DNA from: Actinomycetes bacterium | GTDB lineage: Bacteria > Bacillota_I > Bacilli_A > RF39 > UBA660 | Direction: 5' to 3' | Length of the DNA stretch: 9,245 nt | Assembly (NCBI GenBank): GCA_021152765.1 | Contig: JAGKUT010000020.1 | Location: 1 to 9,245 of the forward strand | Part shown: positions 1-6,648 of the stretch, piece after piece | Layout of the letters: every line of letters begins with the position of its first letter | Numbering within the stretch: the stretch's first letter is position 1 | Position numbers and translations under genes: made by a program | The notes under the pieces: generated by a model | Seen by the model: the letters and a program-made list of their open reading frames with translations, nothing else | The model's database searches: none | What the model was told of the DNA's origin: nothing

Positions 1-1
1 A

Positions 2-829
2 TATGTGGTAGAGAAAAAAACAAATAAAAATAAAATCAAAGCAAAACAAATACTTATATGTACACACTATCCATTAATAAATAAACTTTTAATACCATTT
101 AAAACAACAATAGAAAAAGAATATATTATTGCAGCAGAAGCAGAAAATAAAAAAATAAACATGATATCAAACGATAATGAAATAATATCAATAAGATACT
201 ATAAAAACAACATAATATATGGAACAAATAAATCACAACTTTCAGATAAACTAAATCATAAAAAAAATATAGATGAAGCAATTAAAAACTTCAAAAAACA
301 CTTCAACTATCCAATAAAATACACATGGTATAATTATGATATAACATCAAATGATTACATGCCTATAATAGGAAAAATTAAAAATGAAAACATGTTAGTC
401 GCAACAGCATTCAATAAATGGGGAATGACAAATGGAATACTTGCAGCTAAAATAATGTCAGATATAATAAATAAAAAAGAAAATGAATATATAAATCTAT
501 TTAATCCATATAGAAAAACAAATACAAAAAAAATAACGAACAATATAAAATATAATCTAACAAACATAAAAGCATACATAAAACCTAAAAAGCAATCAAA
601 TATAAAACATATTAAAGAAAACGGAATAGAATACGCAATATACATAGACGAAAAAAATAAAGAACACAAAATAATAAATAAATGTCCACATCTAAAATGT
701 AAATTAATATTTAATGAATTTGATAAAACATGGGATTGCCCATGCCATGGTTCAAGATATACAATAGATGGAAAAGTAATAAAAGGTCCAAGTACATATT
801 CAATAATACCAAAAAAAAGTAAAAACTAA
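2..829 (+). CDS. FAD-dependent oxidoreductase with C-terminal Rieske domain (5' partial)
   Basis: The frame is open to the left edge (the codon at 2-4 is TAT), so the true start and the N-terminal FAD-binding Rossmann part lie outside; the GTG at 5 is not a credible start. Numbering from the codon at 5, residues 1 to about 165 resemble the second half of a DAO-type (glycine oxidase-like) flavoprotein, with a DYMPIIGKI segment at 118-126 and a GMTNGILAAKI stretch near 140-150 typical of the C-terminal FAD-contacting part. After a linker, residues about 205-270 form a Rieske domain: C227-P-H229 and C245-P-C-H248-G-S are the CxH and CxxH ligands of a [2Fe-2S] cluster. The domain order matches Bacillus YhfW-type proteins, usually about 500 aa; the substrate is unknown. 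The protein is very rich in Lys, Asn and Ile, with A-ending codons. It converges on the slipin gene with a 4-nt gap. Confidence 0.88.
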   Translation, partial: YVVEKKTNKNKIKAKQILICTHYPLINKLLIPFKTTIEKEYIIAAEAENKKINMISNDNEIISIRYYKNNIIYGTNKSQLSDKLNHKKNIDEAIKNFKKHFNYPIKYTWYNYDITSNDYMPIIGKIKNENMLVATAFNKWGMTNGILAAKIMSDIINKKENEYINLFNPYRKTNTKKITNNIKYNLTNIKAYIKPKKQSNIKHIKENGIEYAIYIDEKNKEHKIINKCPHLKCKLIFNEFDKTWDCPCHGSRYTIDGKVIKGPSTYSIIPKKSKN

Positions 830-842
830 GTTTTTACTTTTT
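814..842. terminator. Bidirectional terminator between convergent genes
   Basis: A perfect 13-bp inverted repeat (814-826 with 830-842) closes a 3-nt loop, TAA, which is the stop codon of the Rieske oxidoreductase gene. The stop codon of the slipin gene (834-836, read on the minus strand) lies inside the other arm. T-runs follow on both strands: 838-842 on plus, and the complement of the eight A at 811-818 on minus. The stem has only two G-C pairs, so termination strength is uncertain, but the symmetry and position support a shared terminator. Confidence 0.75.
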
Positions 843-1718
843 ATCTATCATTTCATTAATTACTGTTCCAATACTTGCTACACCTTGTAAATCTGCTGGA
901 AGAATAATTTTAGTTGCTTGACCATTAGCAACATTAGCTAAAGCCTCATAACTTTTAAGAGCTAATACAGACTTATCAGCACCTGCCTCTTTAAGCAATT
1001 TAATACCTTGAGCCTCAGCACTCTTTAATTTAAGCATAGCTTCAGCCTCACCTTCAGCAATCTTAATTTGAGCTTCTTTCTTAGCCTCAGCACGTAATAT
1101 AGCACTTTCTTTCTCACCTTCAGCAATTAAAATACTAGATTTCTTTTCACCTTCAGCTTGAAGAATCTTTTCACGTCTTTCACGTTCAGCACGCATTTGT
1201 TTTTCCATAGCCTCTTGAATATCACGAGGAGGAATAATATTTTTAACCTCAACACGATTAACTTTAATTCCCCATGGATCAGTAGCTTCATCAAGAATAG
1301 CTCTCATCTTTGAATTAATAATATCACGACTTGTTAATGTTTGGTCTAACTCTAACTCACCAATAATATTACGTAATGTTGTTGCAGTTAATGTTTCAAT
1401 CGCATTAATAGGATTTTCAACACCATAAGTATATAATTTAGCATCAGTTATTTGAAAATAAACAACTGTATCTATCTGCATTGTAACATTATCCTTTGTA
1501 ATAACTGGTTGTGGAGCGAAATCCTTAACAACTTCCTTTAAAGTAACAACATTAGCTACTCTATCAATAAAAGGAATCTTTAATTGTAACCCATTATGCC
1601 AAGTCTTATAATAAGAACCTAATCTTTCGATAACATAAACCTTAGCTTGTGGTACAATCTTAATATTTGGTATAACAATAAATACCACTAAAATCAAAAT
1701 AATAAATAATAATTCCAT
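834..1718 (-). CDS. SPFH/stomatin family membrane protein (slipin, QmcA-like)
   Basis: A 294-aa stomatin/prohibitin-type protein. Residues 2-17 form one hydrophobic N-terminal membrane anchor. The SPFH domain follows (about 20-180), with family-typical stretches such as VPQAKVYVIERLG (22-34), a hydrophobic LQLKIPFIDRV segment (45-55) and NIIPPRDIQEAMEKQMRAER (160-179). Residues about 170-235 are an Ala/Glu-rich coiled coil with recurring AEGE motifs (188-191, 199-202, 221-224), and a conserved-looking C-terminal segment follows. Such proteins oligomerise in membrane microdomains. The ATG is preceded by GAGG seven nt upstream, inside the last codons of nfeD, and the two genes are 2 nt apart, so translation is probably coupled. 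Pairing of a slipin with an NfeD protein is a well-known conserved arrangement. The gene ends in the shared terminator at 814-842. The cellular role in this organism is not shown by the sequence. Confidence 0.93.
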   Translation of the reverse strand: MELLFIILILVVFIVIPNIKIVPQAKVYVIERLGSYYKTWHNGLQLKIPFIDRVANVVTLKEVVKDFAPQPVITKDNVTMQIDTVVYFQITDAKLYTYGVENPINAIETLTATTLRNIIGELELDQTLTSRDIINSKMRAILDEATDPWGIKVNRVEVKNIIPPRDIQEAMEKQMRAERERREKILQAEGEKKSSILIAEGEKESAILRAEAKKEAQIKIAEGEAEAMLKLKSAEAQGIKLLKEAGADKSVLALKSYEALANVANGQATKIILPADLQGVASIGTVINEMIDKK

Positions 1719-1720
1719 AA

Positions 1721-2140
1721 TTAATCCTCAACTTTCTTAACTTTTAACTTAACACTATTTATTTCTAATACTTTAACAATACTATTAACAGGTATATCTT
1801 CATCACTAATAGCAGTCCAAAACTTACCATCAACTTTTACAACACCTGATTTATTTTTACTAATCTCTTCAGTAACAACACCTTTCATGCCATAAATCCT
1901 ATCAAGATTAGTATGTTCCCTATGAACATTAACCATCTTTTGTAAAGGCTTACGAGTAGTAATCAGCAAGAATACGCCAAGAAGTACGAAGATGCCAACC
2001 TGTATTAATAATGAGTCAATAAATATAGAAGCAATTAATGCAACAATACCACTAGCAATAAACCAAATGGTAACTAAATTAACAGTAATAACTTCTAAAA
2101 ATGCACATATTAAAATTACAGTTAACCACTCTAATACCAT
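1721..2140 (-). CDS. nfeD: NfeD family membrane protein
   Basis: A 139-aa protein when started at the ATG at 2138-2140. That start has a perfect AGGAGG (2148-2153) seven nt upstream. An in-frame ATG at 2219-2221 would add 27 residues, but the extension would run through the ftsK terminator and this gene's own promoter, so I reject it. Residues about 1-62 contain two to three membrane segments. The soluble C-terminal part (about 80-139) matches the NfeD OB-fold domain, with the signature GKFWTAISDEDIPVNSIVKV at 105-124. Short NfeD proteins pair with slipins and are thought to act with them in membrane quality control or microdomain organisation. It is the first gene of a two-gene unit with the slipin 2 nt downstream. 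Confidence 0.9.
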   Translation of the reverse strand: MVLEWLTVILICAFLEVITVNLVTIWFIASGIVALIASIFIDSLLIQVGIFVLLGVFLLITTRKPLQKMVNVHREHTNLDRIYGMKGVVTEEISKNKSGVVKVDGKFWTAISDEDIPVNSIVKVLEINSVKLKVKKVED

Positions 2141-2147
2141 AATAAAA

Positions 2148-2153
2148 CCTCCT
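2148..2153 (-). promoter_or_regulatory. Ribosome binding site of nfeD
   Basis: AGGAGG on the minus strand, seven nt before the ATG at 2140. It decides the nfeD start in favour of the 139-aa protein over the longer in-frame reading. Confidence 0.85.
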
Positions 2154-2159
2154 AGTAAT

Positions 2160-2188
2160 AATATACCATAAAATGCAAAAAAATTCAA
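2160..2188 (-). promoter_or_regulatory. Sigma-A-like promoter of nfeD-slipin
   Basis: On the minus strand: TTGAAT (2183-2188), 17-nt spacer, TATATT (2160-2165), with TGG directly before the -10, which fits an extended -10 element. The predicted start site is about 7 nt further on, giving a leader of roughly 15 nt that holds little more than the AGGAGG. It lies immediately downstream of the ftsK terminator, so nfeD-slipin is probably its own unit. Identified by consensus only. Confidence 0.65.
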
Positions 2189-2191
2189 TAT

Positions 2192-2214
2192 AAAAAGGAA
2201 AGCACTAGCCTTCC
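2192..2214 (-). terminator. Rho-independent terminator of ftsK
   Basis: On the minus strand a 7-bp stem (2208-2214 with 2197-2203, one G-T wobble) closes a 4-nt loop and is followed by TTTTT (complement of 2192-2196). The ftsK stop codon TAG (2205-2207) lies in the loop. The wobble pairs only on the minus strand (it is A-C on plus), so the hairpin is oriented for ftsK. Confidence 0.75.
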
Positions 2215-4436
2215 TCTCCATCTTCTAATTTAACTAATACTTCCCTTGGCTTAGAACCATTATTAGGCCCAATAATACCTCTTTCCTCTAATAAATCAAT
2301 GCATCTAGCAGCTCTATTATAACCTAAATGAAATCTACGTTGTAAAAGTGAAGCGCTTGCTTTACCTTGAGTAACAACAAACTCAACAATTTCATTATAA
2401 AGAGGTTCCTCCATCGCATCATGTTCCCCACCATCAAAACTTGATTTAGCATTCATCTCTTCATCATCCATAAGTAATGTATTATCATATCTAGCCTTTT
2501 GTTGAGAAATAGTATAATCAACAACTGCTTTTATCTCATCATCAGAAATAAATGTACCTTGAACACGAATTGGAACATTCTCACCTTGAGGCAAGAATAA
2601 CATATCACCTTTACCAAGTAACTTCTCAGCTCCAACCATATCTAATATAGTACGTGAATCTATTTGAGAAGAAACAGCAAACGCTACACGAGTTGGAATA
2701 TTAGCCTTAACAACACCAGTAATAACATCAGTAGAAGGTCTTTGAGTTGCAACAATCAAGTGAATTCCAGCAGCACGAGCCATTTGAGTAATACGCATAA
2801 TAGAATCTTCAACCTCTTTAGCAGCTACCATCATTAAATCAGCTAACTCGTCGATAATAACAACTATAAATGGAAGTCTCTTCATATTTAAGTTTGGGTC
2901 TTCCTCGTTCTTCTTATCAACCAATTTATTATAACCCTCTATATTCTTAGTACCACTACTCTCAAATAAATCATAACGTCTTTCCATCTCAACAACAATT
3001 TTTTTAAGAGCAATATTAGCCTTACGAGCATCAGTAACAACAGGAGCAAGTAAATGAGGAACACCATTATACATAGAAAGTTCAACCTTCTTAGGGTCAA
3101 CTAATACTAATTTAACTTCATCTGGACGGGTACGCATTAACATAGAAACAATTAAACTATTAATACAAACTGATTTACCTGAACCAGTAGAACCAGCAAC
3201 CAACATATGAGGCGTTTTATTAATTTGCCATGTAACAGAATTACCCATAATATCTTGACCAAAAGCAACTAATAATTTTTTATCATCATCCTCAGGTTTA
3301 ATAGTTTCTAAAATCTCACGAACAGATACCATTGCAGTTTGAGCATTTGGAATCTCAATACCAACAGTCTTTTTACCTGGAATTGGAGCCTGAATACGAA
3401 CATCTTTAGCAGCTAAAGCAAGAGCAATTTCACGATGAATACCTAAAATCTTACTCAATTTAGTACCAGCCTTAATCTCCATTTCATATTGAGTAACAGC
3501 AGGGCCAACATGAGCAGTAACAACATGACCATCTATGCCAAAATCCTTAAATACTTCCTTCAATACATTAGCTGTTTCATTAATCTTATTCTTATTAACA
3601 GATAAATTTTTTTTCTTAGGTTTAGAAAGTAAATCTATACTAGGCAACTTATAATCCTTATTTTCCTCATAATCCTCAGGCATAATAATTTCAATATCAT
3701 CACTCTTAACAACAACAGAATCATCTTGAGTACTTTCAGGTTGTTTTAACTCATCAAAAGAACTAATAACAACCTTATGATCCTCTTTAGGAGTTTCTTC
3801 CTCCTCAACCTCATTAGGTATTTCAATCTTGAGCTGCTCTCTTTTTTCCTTGTGTTTATCCTCAGCACGCTTAAATGCACTACTTACCTTATTCTTACTA
3901 GCACTTAAAACATCATAAATAGACATACCAGTAAACATTATTAATCCAAAAATAATTAAAGCAATACAAATAACCCGAGTACCTTCAATAGTAAATAAAG
4001 AAACAAAAGACCACGAAAATGCCGCACCAATCATTCCTCCACCTTGAACTTGAGAAGTTCCTTTAGAAAACTGAAGTAAATTATTAATAGTCTCAGAAAA
4101 AATATCAGTACCTTGAACACCTAATTGTTTAATATAATCTAGATGACAAAACACTAAAAAAGCAACCGCAATACTATATAAACCTATCAACTTAGAATCA
4201 AAGAAATTAGGATAATCCCTTTTAATAATCATATATATACCAACAATAAAAACAATAGCTAGTAAAATTATATAAGCAGTACCAACAAAAAAAGCAGAAA
4301 AACTTTCAATAAAATTACCAACAATACCAAACTTACAAATACCAATTATAGATATTAGAATAAGTAACATTCCTTTTAATTCAATCAAATAACCTGTGTC
4401 CTTTTTATTTTCTTTTCTTTTCTTTCTCTTAGCCAT
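2205..4436 (-). CDS. ftsK: DNA translocase FtsK/SpoIIIE
   Basis: A 743-aa ATP-driven DNA pump anchored at the division septum. It moves chromosomal DNA through the closing septum and, in spore formers, into the forespore. Four membrane segments are visible at about 22-40, 52-72, 83-99 and 153-171, then a charged low-complexity linker (about 185-275). The motor domain carries Walker A GSTGSGKS (415-422) and Walker B IVVIIDE (524-530, D529/E530), plus the TQRPSTDVITG segment (564-574). A C-terminal winged-helix gamma domain (about 676-738, containing SLLQRRFHLGYNRAARCIDL at 696-715) should read orienting sequences and contact recombinase. Length is close to Bacillus SpoIIIE (787 aa). AGGAGG (4441-4446 region) sits about five nt before the ATG. 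Next to spoVA genes a SpoIIIE role is likely, but sequence alone cannot separate this from a general FtsK. It is flanked by its own promoter and terminator, so it appears monocistronic. Confidence 0.96.
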   Translation of the reverse strand: MAKRKKRKENKKDTGYLIELKGMLLILISIIGICKFGIVGNFIESFSAFFVGTAYIILLAIVFIVGIYMIIKRDYPNFFDSKLIGLYSIAVAFLVFCHLDYIKQLGVQGTDIFSETINNLLQFSKGTSQVQGGGMIGAAFSWSFVSLFTIEGTRVICIALIIFGLIMFTGMSIYDVLSASKNKVSSAFKRAEDKHKEKREQLKIEIPNEVEEEETPKEDHKVVISSFDELKQPESTQDDSVVVKSDDIEIIMPEDYEENKDYKLPSIDLLSKPKKKNLSVNKNKINETANVLKEVFKDFGIDGHVVTAHVGPAVTQYEMEIKAGTKLSKILGIHREIALALAAKDVRIQAPIPGKKTVGIEIPNAQTAMVSVREILETIKPEDDDKKLLVAFGQDIMGNSVTWQINKTPHMLVAGSTGSGKSVCINSLIVSMLMRTRPDEVKLVLVDPKKVELSMYNGVPHLLAPVVTDARKANIALKKIVVEMERRYDLFESSGTKNIEGYNKLVDKKNEEDPNLNMKRLPFIVVIIDELADLMMVAAKEVEDSIMRITQMARAAGIHLIVATQRPSTDVITGVVKANIPTRVAFAVSSQIDSRTILDMVGAEKLLGKGDMLFLPQGENVPIRVQGTFISDDEIKAVVDYTISQQKARYDNTLLMDDEEMNAKSSFDGGEHDAMEEPLYNEIVEFVVTQGKASASLLQRRFHLGYNRAARCIDLLEERGIIGPNNGSKPREVLVKLEDGEEG

Positions 4437-4466
4437 AACATCCTCCTGCTACCATAATCTATAAAA

Positions 4467-4495
4467 ATTATATCATTTTAATAAAATAAAGTAAA
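4467..4495 (-). promoter_or_regulatory. Sigma-A-like promoter of ftsK
   Basis: On the minus strand: TTTACT (4490-4495), 17-nt spacer, perfect TATAAT (4467-4472) preceded by TGA, giving an extended -10. A leader of about 25 nt leads to the AGGAGG and the ftsK ATG. Its architecture is nearly the same as the promoter at 6585-6613. Confidence 0.75.
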
Positions 4496-4529
4496 TTATA
4501 CCTTAAAAAAATAAAGAAAAAAATGTAAA

Positions 4530-4556
4530 GAAAAAAAGAAGACTAACCATGTCTTC
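4530..4556 (-). terminator. Rho-independent terminator of the zinc ribbon-TPM unit
   Basis: On the minus strand a perfect 6-bp stem GAAGAC/GTCTTC (4551-4556 with 4538-4543) closes a 7-nt loop, extendable outward with G-T and A-T pairs, followed by seven T (complement of 4531-4537). The stop codon TAG (4543-4545) of the TPM gene spans loop and stem. Confidence 0.75.
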
Positions 4557-5487
4557 CTCCTCCACTAGAATGTCCACCACCAGAAGACCCACCATGAGAA
4601 CCTCCACCTGATGAAGATGAAACAGTATAATGTGTAGTATGTGAATGAGTAAATTGATCTAGATGTTCAGTATAATTAATAGTCCCCTTATCTAAATACT
4701 CTGAAGCAGTAGTAGCTTTTCTTACCATTTTATTTTTCTTAACTAAAATCAACATAATAATCAAAGTTATAAATAATGAACCACCTAAACATGGAATAAT
4801 AGGAACATAATAATTATATTGAATAAATCCATCATCATCAATATAAGCATGACCATACTTAGAAGCATAACCTTTATCATAATAATAAGTACAATCAGAA
4901 ACAAATTTACTTATACCATCCAAATACCTTTTACTAGTAAAATCAGAATAAATGCCATCAAGAATATTATCATATCTACCTTGATCGAAATATAATTGAG
5001 CATCACCAAATGTATAAATATCATAATATCTATCACTAGAATAATTATTTCTCAATAATAAAATACCATTATATTTATCAAAATTTAAACCAAAATCATT
5101 ATAATCATAAAAATCAGCAGCAAAATCCTCATTCTTAGAATCATAACTATAAGGCATATCAATAGATACAAAAACCATATCTATATTAGTATGTTCAATA
5201 AAATTTTGAATTTTATTATAAATCTGTTTTTCCTCAGTATCAGTTAATATATCCGCAAAATCATAAACCTTCAAATCAGAATCAACATATGGAACACTTT
5301 TAACATTATTTATATTTCCACTATTTATATTCCAATGCTTATTTACACCCCATTTATTAGATTCACTTCTATCGATAACCTTTACATTACTCCTACTATA
5401 ATCAACATTATAAATATCTAATGCACTAACATTAAAACTAAAAAACAAAAAAAATACAATAACACTAAAAAATCTTAACTTTCTCAT
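4543..5487 (-). CDS. Secreted/membrane TPM domain protein (YgcG family)
   Basis: A 314-aa envelope protein. Residues 1-22 are a signal peptide with a basic start and an FFLFF core, with likely cleavage after SA at 21-22. The TPM domain spans about 73-205: VYDFADILTDTEEKQIYNKI (74-93) is the typical opening, then an extracytoplasmic alpha/beta domain with a GILLLRNNYSSDRYYDIYTF stretch at 141-160. Residues about 228-249 form a membrane helix, followed by a basic stretch and a cytoplasmic tail ending in a Gly/Ser/His-rich region (about 290-314), common in this family. TPM proteins are of uncertain function; roles in envelope or photosystem maintenance are known for relatives. The ATG overlaps the TGA of the zinc-ribbon gene (ATGA), and a GGAGG inside that gene's last codons serves as the ribosome binding site. 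Confidence 0.85.
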   Translation of the reverse strand: MRKLRFFSVIVFFLFFSFNVSALDIYNVDYSRSNVKVIDRSESNKWGVNKHWNINSGNINNVKSVPYVDSDLKVYDFADILTDTEEKQIYNKIQNFIEHTNIDMVFVSIDMPYSYDSKNEDFAADFYDYNDFGLNFDKYNGILLLRNNYSSDRYYDIYTFGDAQLYFDQGRYDNILDGIYSDFTSKRYLDGISKFVSDCTYYYDKGYASKYGHAYIDDDGFIQYNYYVPIIPCLGGSLFITLIIMLILVKKNKMVRKATTASEYLDKGTINYTEHLDQFTHSHTTHYTVSSSSGGGSHGGSSGGGHSSGGGRHG

Positions 5488-6566
5488 GCTCTACCTCCAC
5501 AGTAAATTAAGTAACTAATGCCAACACATATTAAGAAAGAAATTATTAATACTACAAAAGTCATAACTAAGGCCTTTTTCTTATCTAAAGGAATATTACC
5601 AATAAACTTACCAGATTCACCATTCATCGCAAATAAATAGAATTTATCTTTATACTTAACATTAACCATCCAAACTGGAAGTAATACATACTCAGTTTCA
5701 TTAGAAACACTTTCTAAATTATTAGAAGTTATAGTCTTACTAGAATAACCAATCATACTACTTAACATTTGATCCTTAGTAGAATTTAAAGTTCTTGTTT
5801 TTGCATCAGTAAAAGCATCTTCCTTAGAAACATCATACTTTTCAGCTAAAAAACCAGATAAATATGCATGATTATAATCAATCAATTTACCATAATCAAA
5901 AGGCTCGATAGAATTCATCATATCATTATTAAATCTAGTAGACCCATCAACAGGAACTCTATGATAAGCCATACTACCACTACGAACAACATTATAATAA
6001 TCAGTCTTAGTATATCTAGTATCCCCTACACTCCAAGATTTAACCTTAGTAGCCTTAGCATTAACAGTACCGCTCACATTAACATCATATAACCAAAAAG
6101 GAATATAAACACCTGTAATCTTTTCAATATTTTTTTCACTAACAAAACTTTTAGGTACTAAAGGTCTACCCTTTCTTAAACTTTTAAAAGCATCAATAGC
6201 CTTCTTCTTCTCCATCTTAAAAGGGATAATATACTTAGGAGCAAACTCACCAGATAATCTATTCTTAATAATAGAAGTATTACCACAATAAACACAAAAA
6301 GTAGCAGCAGTATTCTCGTCTGCTATTATCTCAGCTCCACAATCAGGACAATTATAATTAACATAATTAGAATAATTATCAGAAGACTTATTATCTTTAT
6401 TTTTTTCTGTTTCTTTTATTTCTTCCTCTTTTAACTTATCCATATCCTTCAACTCTTCAGCACTAAATTCACTATCACAATAATCACACTTAAACTTACC
6501 AAGTTCAGGCTTAAAATGAATAGCCGCACCACAACTAGGACATTTATTATCTAAAACTTTTCCCAT
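5484..6566 (-). CDS. Double zinc-ribbon membrane protein (TFIIB-type zinc ribbon)
   Basis: A 360-aa protein with two N-terminal zinc ribbons: C9-x2-C12 with C27-x2-C30, and C73-x2-C76 with C91-x2-C94, separated by a charged Lys/Glu linker (about 38-65). A beta-rich middle region (about 105-325) of unassigned function includes GVYIPFWLYDVNVSGTV (152-168) and EYVLLPVWMVNVKYKDKFY (292-310), which look like two copies of the same kind of strand pair. One C-terminal membrane helix lies at about 332-355. There is no signal peptide, so the ribbons should be cytoplasmic. Genes of this type next to TPM or SPFH genes are common in Clostridia; the function is unknown. Translation starts at the ATG behind an AGGGTGAGAG sequence. 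It is the first gene of a two-gene unit with TPM, sharing a 4-nt overlap. Confidence 0.8.
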   Translation of the reverse strand: MGKVLDNKCPSCGAAIHFKPELGKFKCDYCDSEFSAEELKDMDKLKEEEIKETEKNKDNKSSDNYSNYVNYNCPDCGAEIIADENTAATFCVYCGNTSIIKNRLSGEFAPKYIIPFKMEKKKAIDAFKSLRKGRPLVPKSFVSEKNIEKITGVYIPFWLYDVNVSGTVNAKATKVKSWSVGDTRYTKTDYYNVVRSGSMAYHRVPVDGSTRFNNDMMNSIEPFDYGKLIDYNHAYLSGFLAEKYDVSKEDAFTDAKTRTLNSTKDQMLSSMIGYSSKTITSNNLESVSNETEYVLLPVWMVNVKYKDKFYLFAMNGESGKFIGNIPLDKKKALVMTFVVLIISFLICVGISYLIYCGGRA

Positions 6567-6584
6567 TCTCTCACCCTAAAAATA

Positions 6585-6613
6585 ATTATATCAAATCAAA
6601 ATTTAATTGTAAA
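6585..6613 (-). promoter_or_regulatory. Sigma-A-like promoter of the zinc ribbon-TPM unit
   Basis: On the minus strand: TTTACA (6608-6613), 17-nt spacer, perfect TATAAT (6585-6590) preceded by TGA (extended -10). It lies between the terminator of the Cys-rich gene and the zinc-ribbon ATG. This is the best consensus match in the window. Confidence 0.78.
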
Positions 6614-6615
6614 TA

Positions 6616-6648
6616 TAAGAAAAATAGATAATATTACTTATCTATTTT
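6616..6648 (-). terminator. Terminator of the Cys-rich hypothetical gene
   Basis: On the minus strand a perfect 11-bp stem (6638-6648 with 6621-6631) closes a 6-nt loop that contains the stop codon TAA (6634-6636). The stem is almost all A-T and the following T-run is short and interrupted, so efficiency may be modest. Confidence 0.62.

Noticed and set aside
355..669. Minus-strand open frame of 104 codons inside the Rieske oxidoreductase gene
   Set aside because: It is antisense to a protein with clear motifs, has a Phe/Ile-rich composition that is the complement of Lys/Asn codons, and has no recognisable family match.
1000..1220. DNA repeat array in the slipin gene (recurring ttcagc/cctcagc units)
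   Set aside because: It is the codon-level image of the Ala/Glu coiled-coil repeats (AEGE motifs) normal for this family, not a separate repeat element.
2141..2221. N-terminal extension of NfeD (27 residues from an ATG at 2221)
   Set aside because: It overlaps the ftsK end, its terminator and the nfeD promoter, while the ATG at 2140 has a perfect ribosome binding site and fits the family length.
4543..4640. Possible low-complexity insertion at the end of the TPM gene
   Set aside because: Gly/Ser/His-rich C-terminal tails are a regular feature of TPM/YgcG proteins.
5868..6092. Plus-strand open frame of 74 codons inside the zinc-ribbon gene
   Set aside because: Ile/Ser/Thr-rich low-complexity translation that mirrors the coding strand; no domain, and it opposes a well-supported gene.
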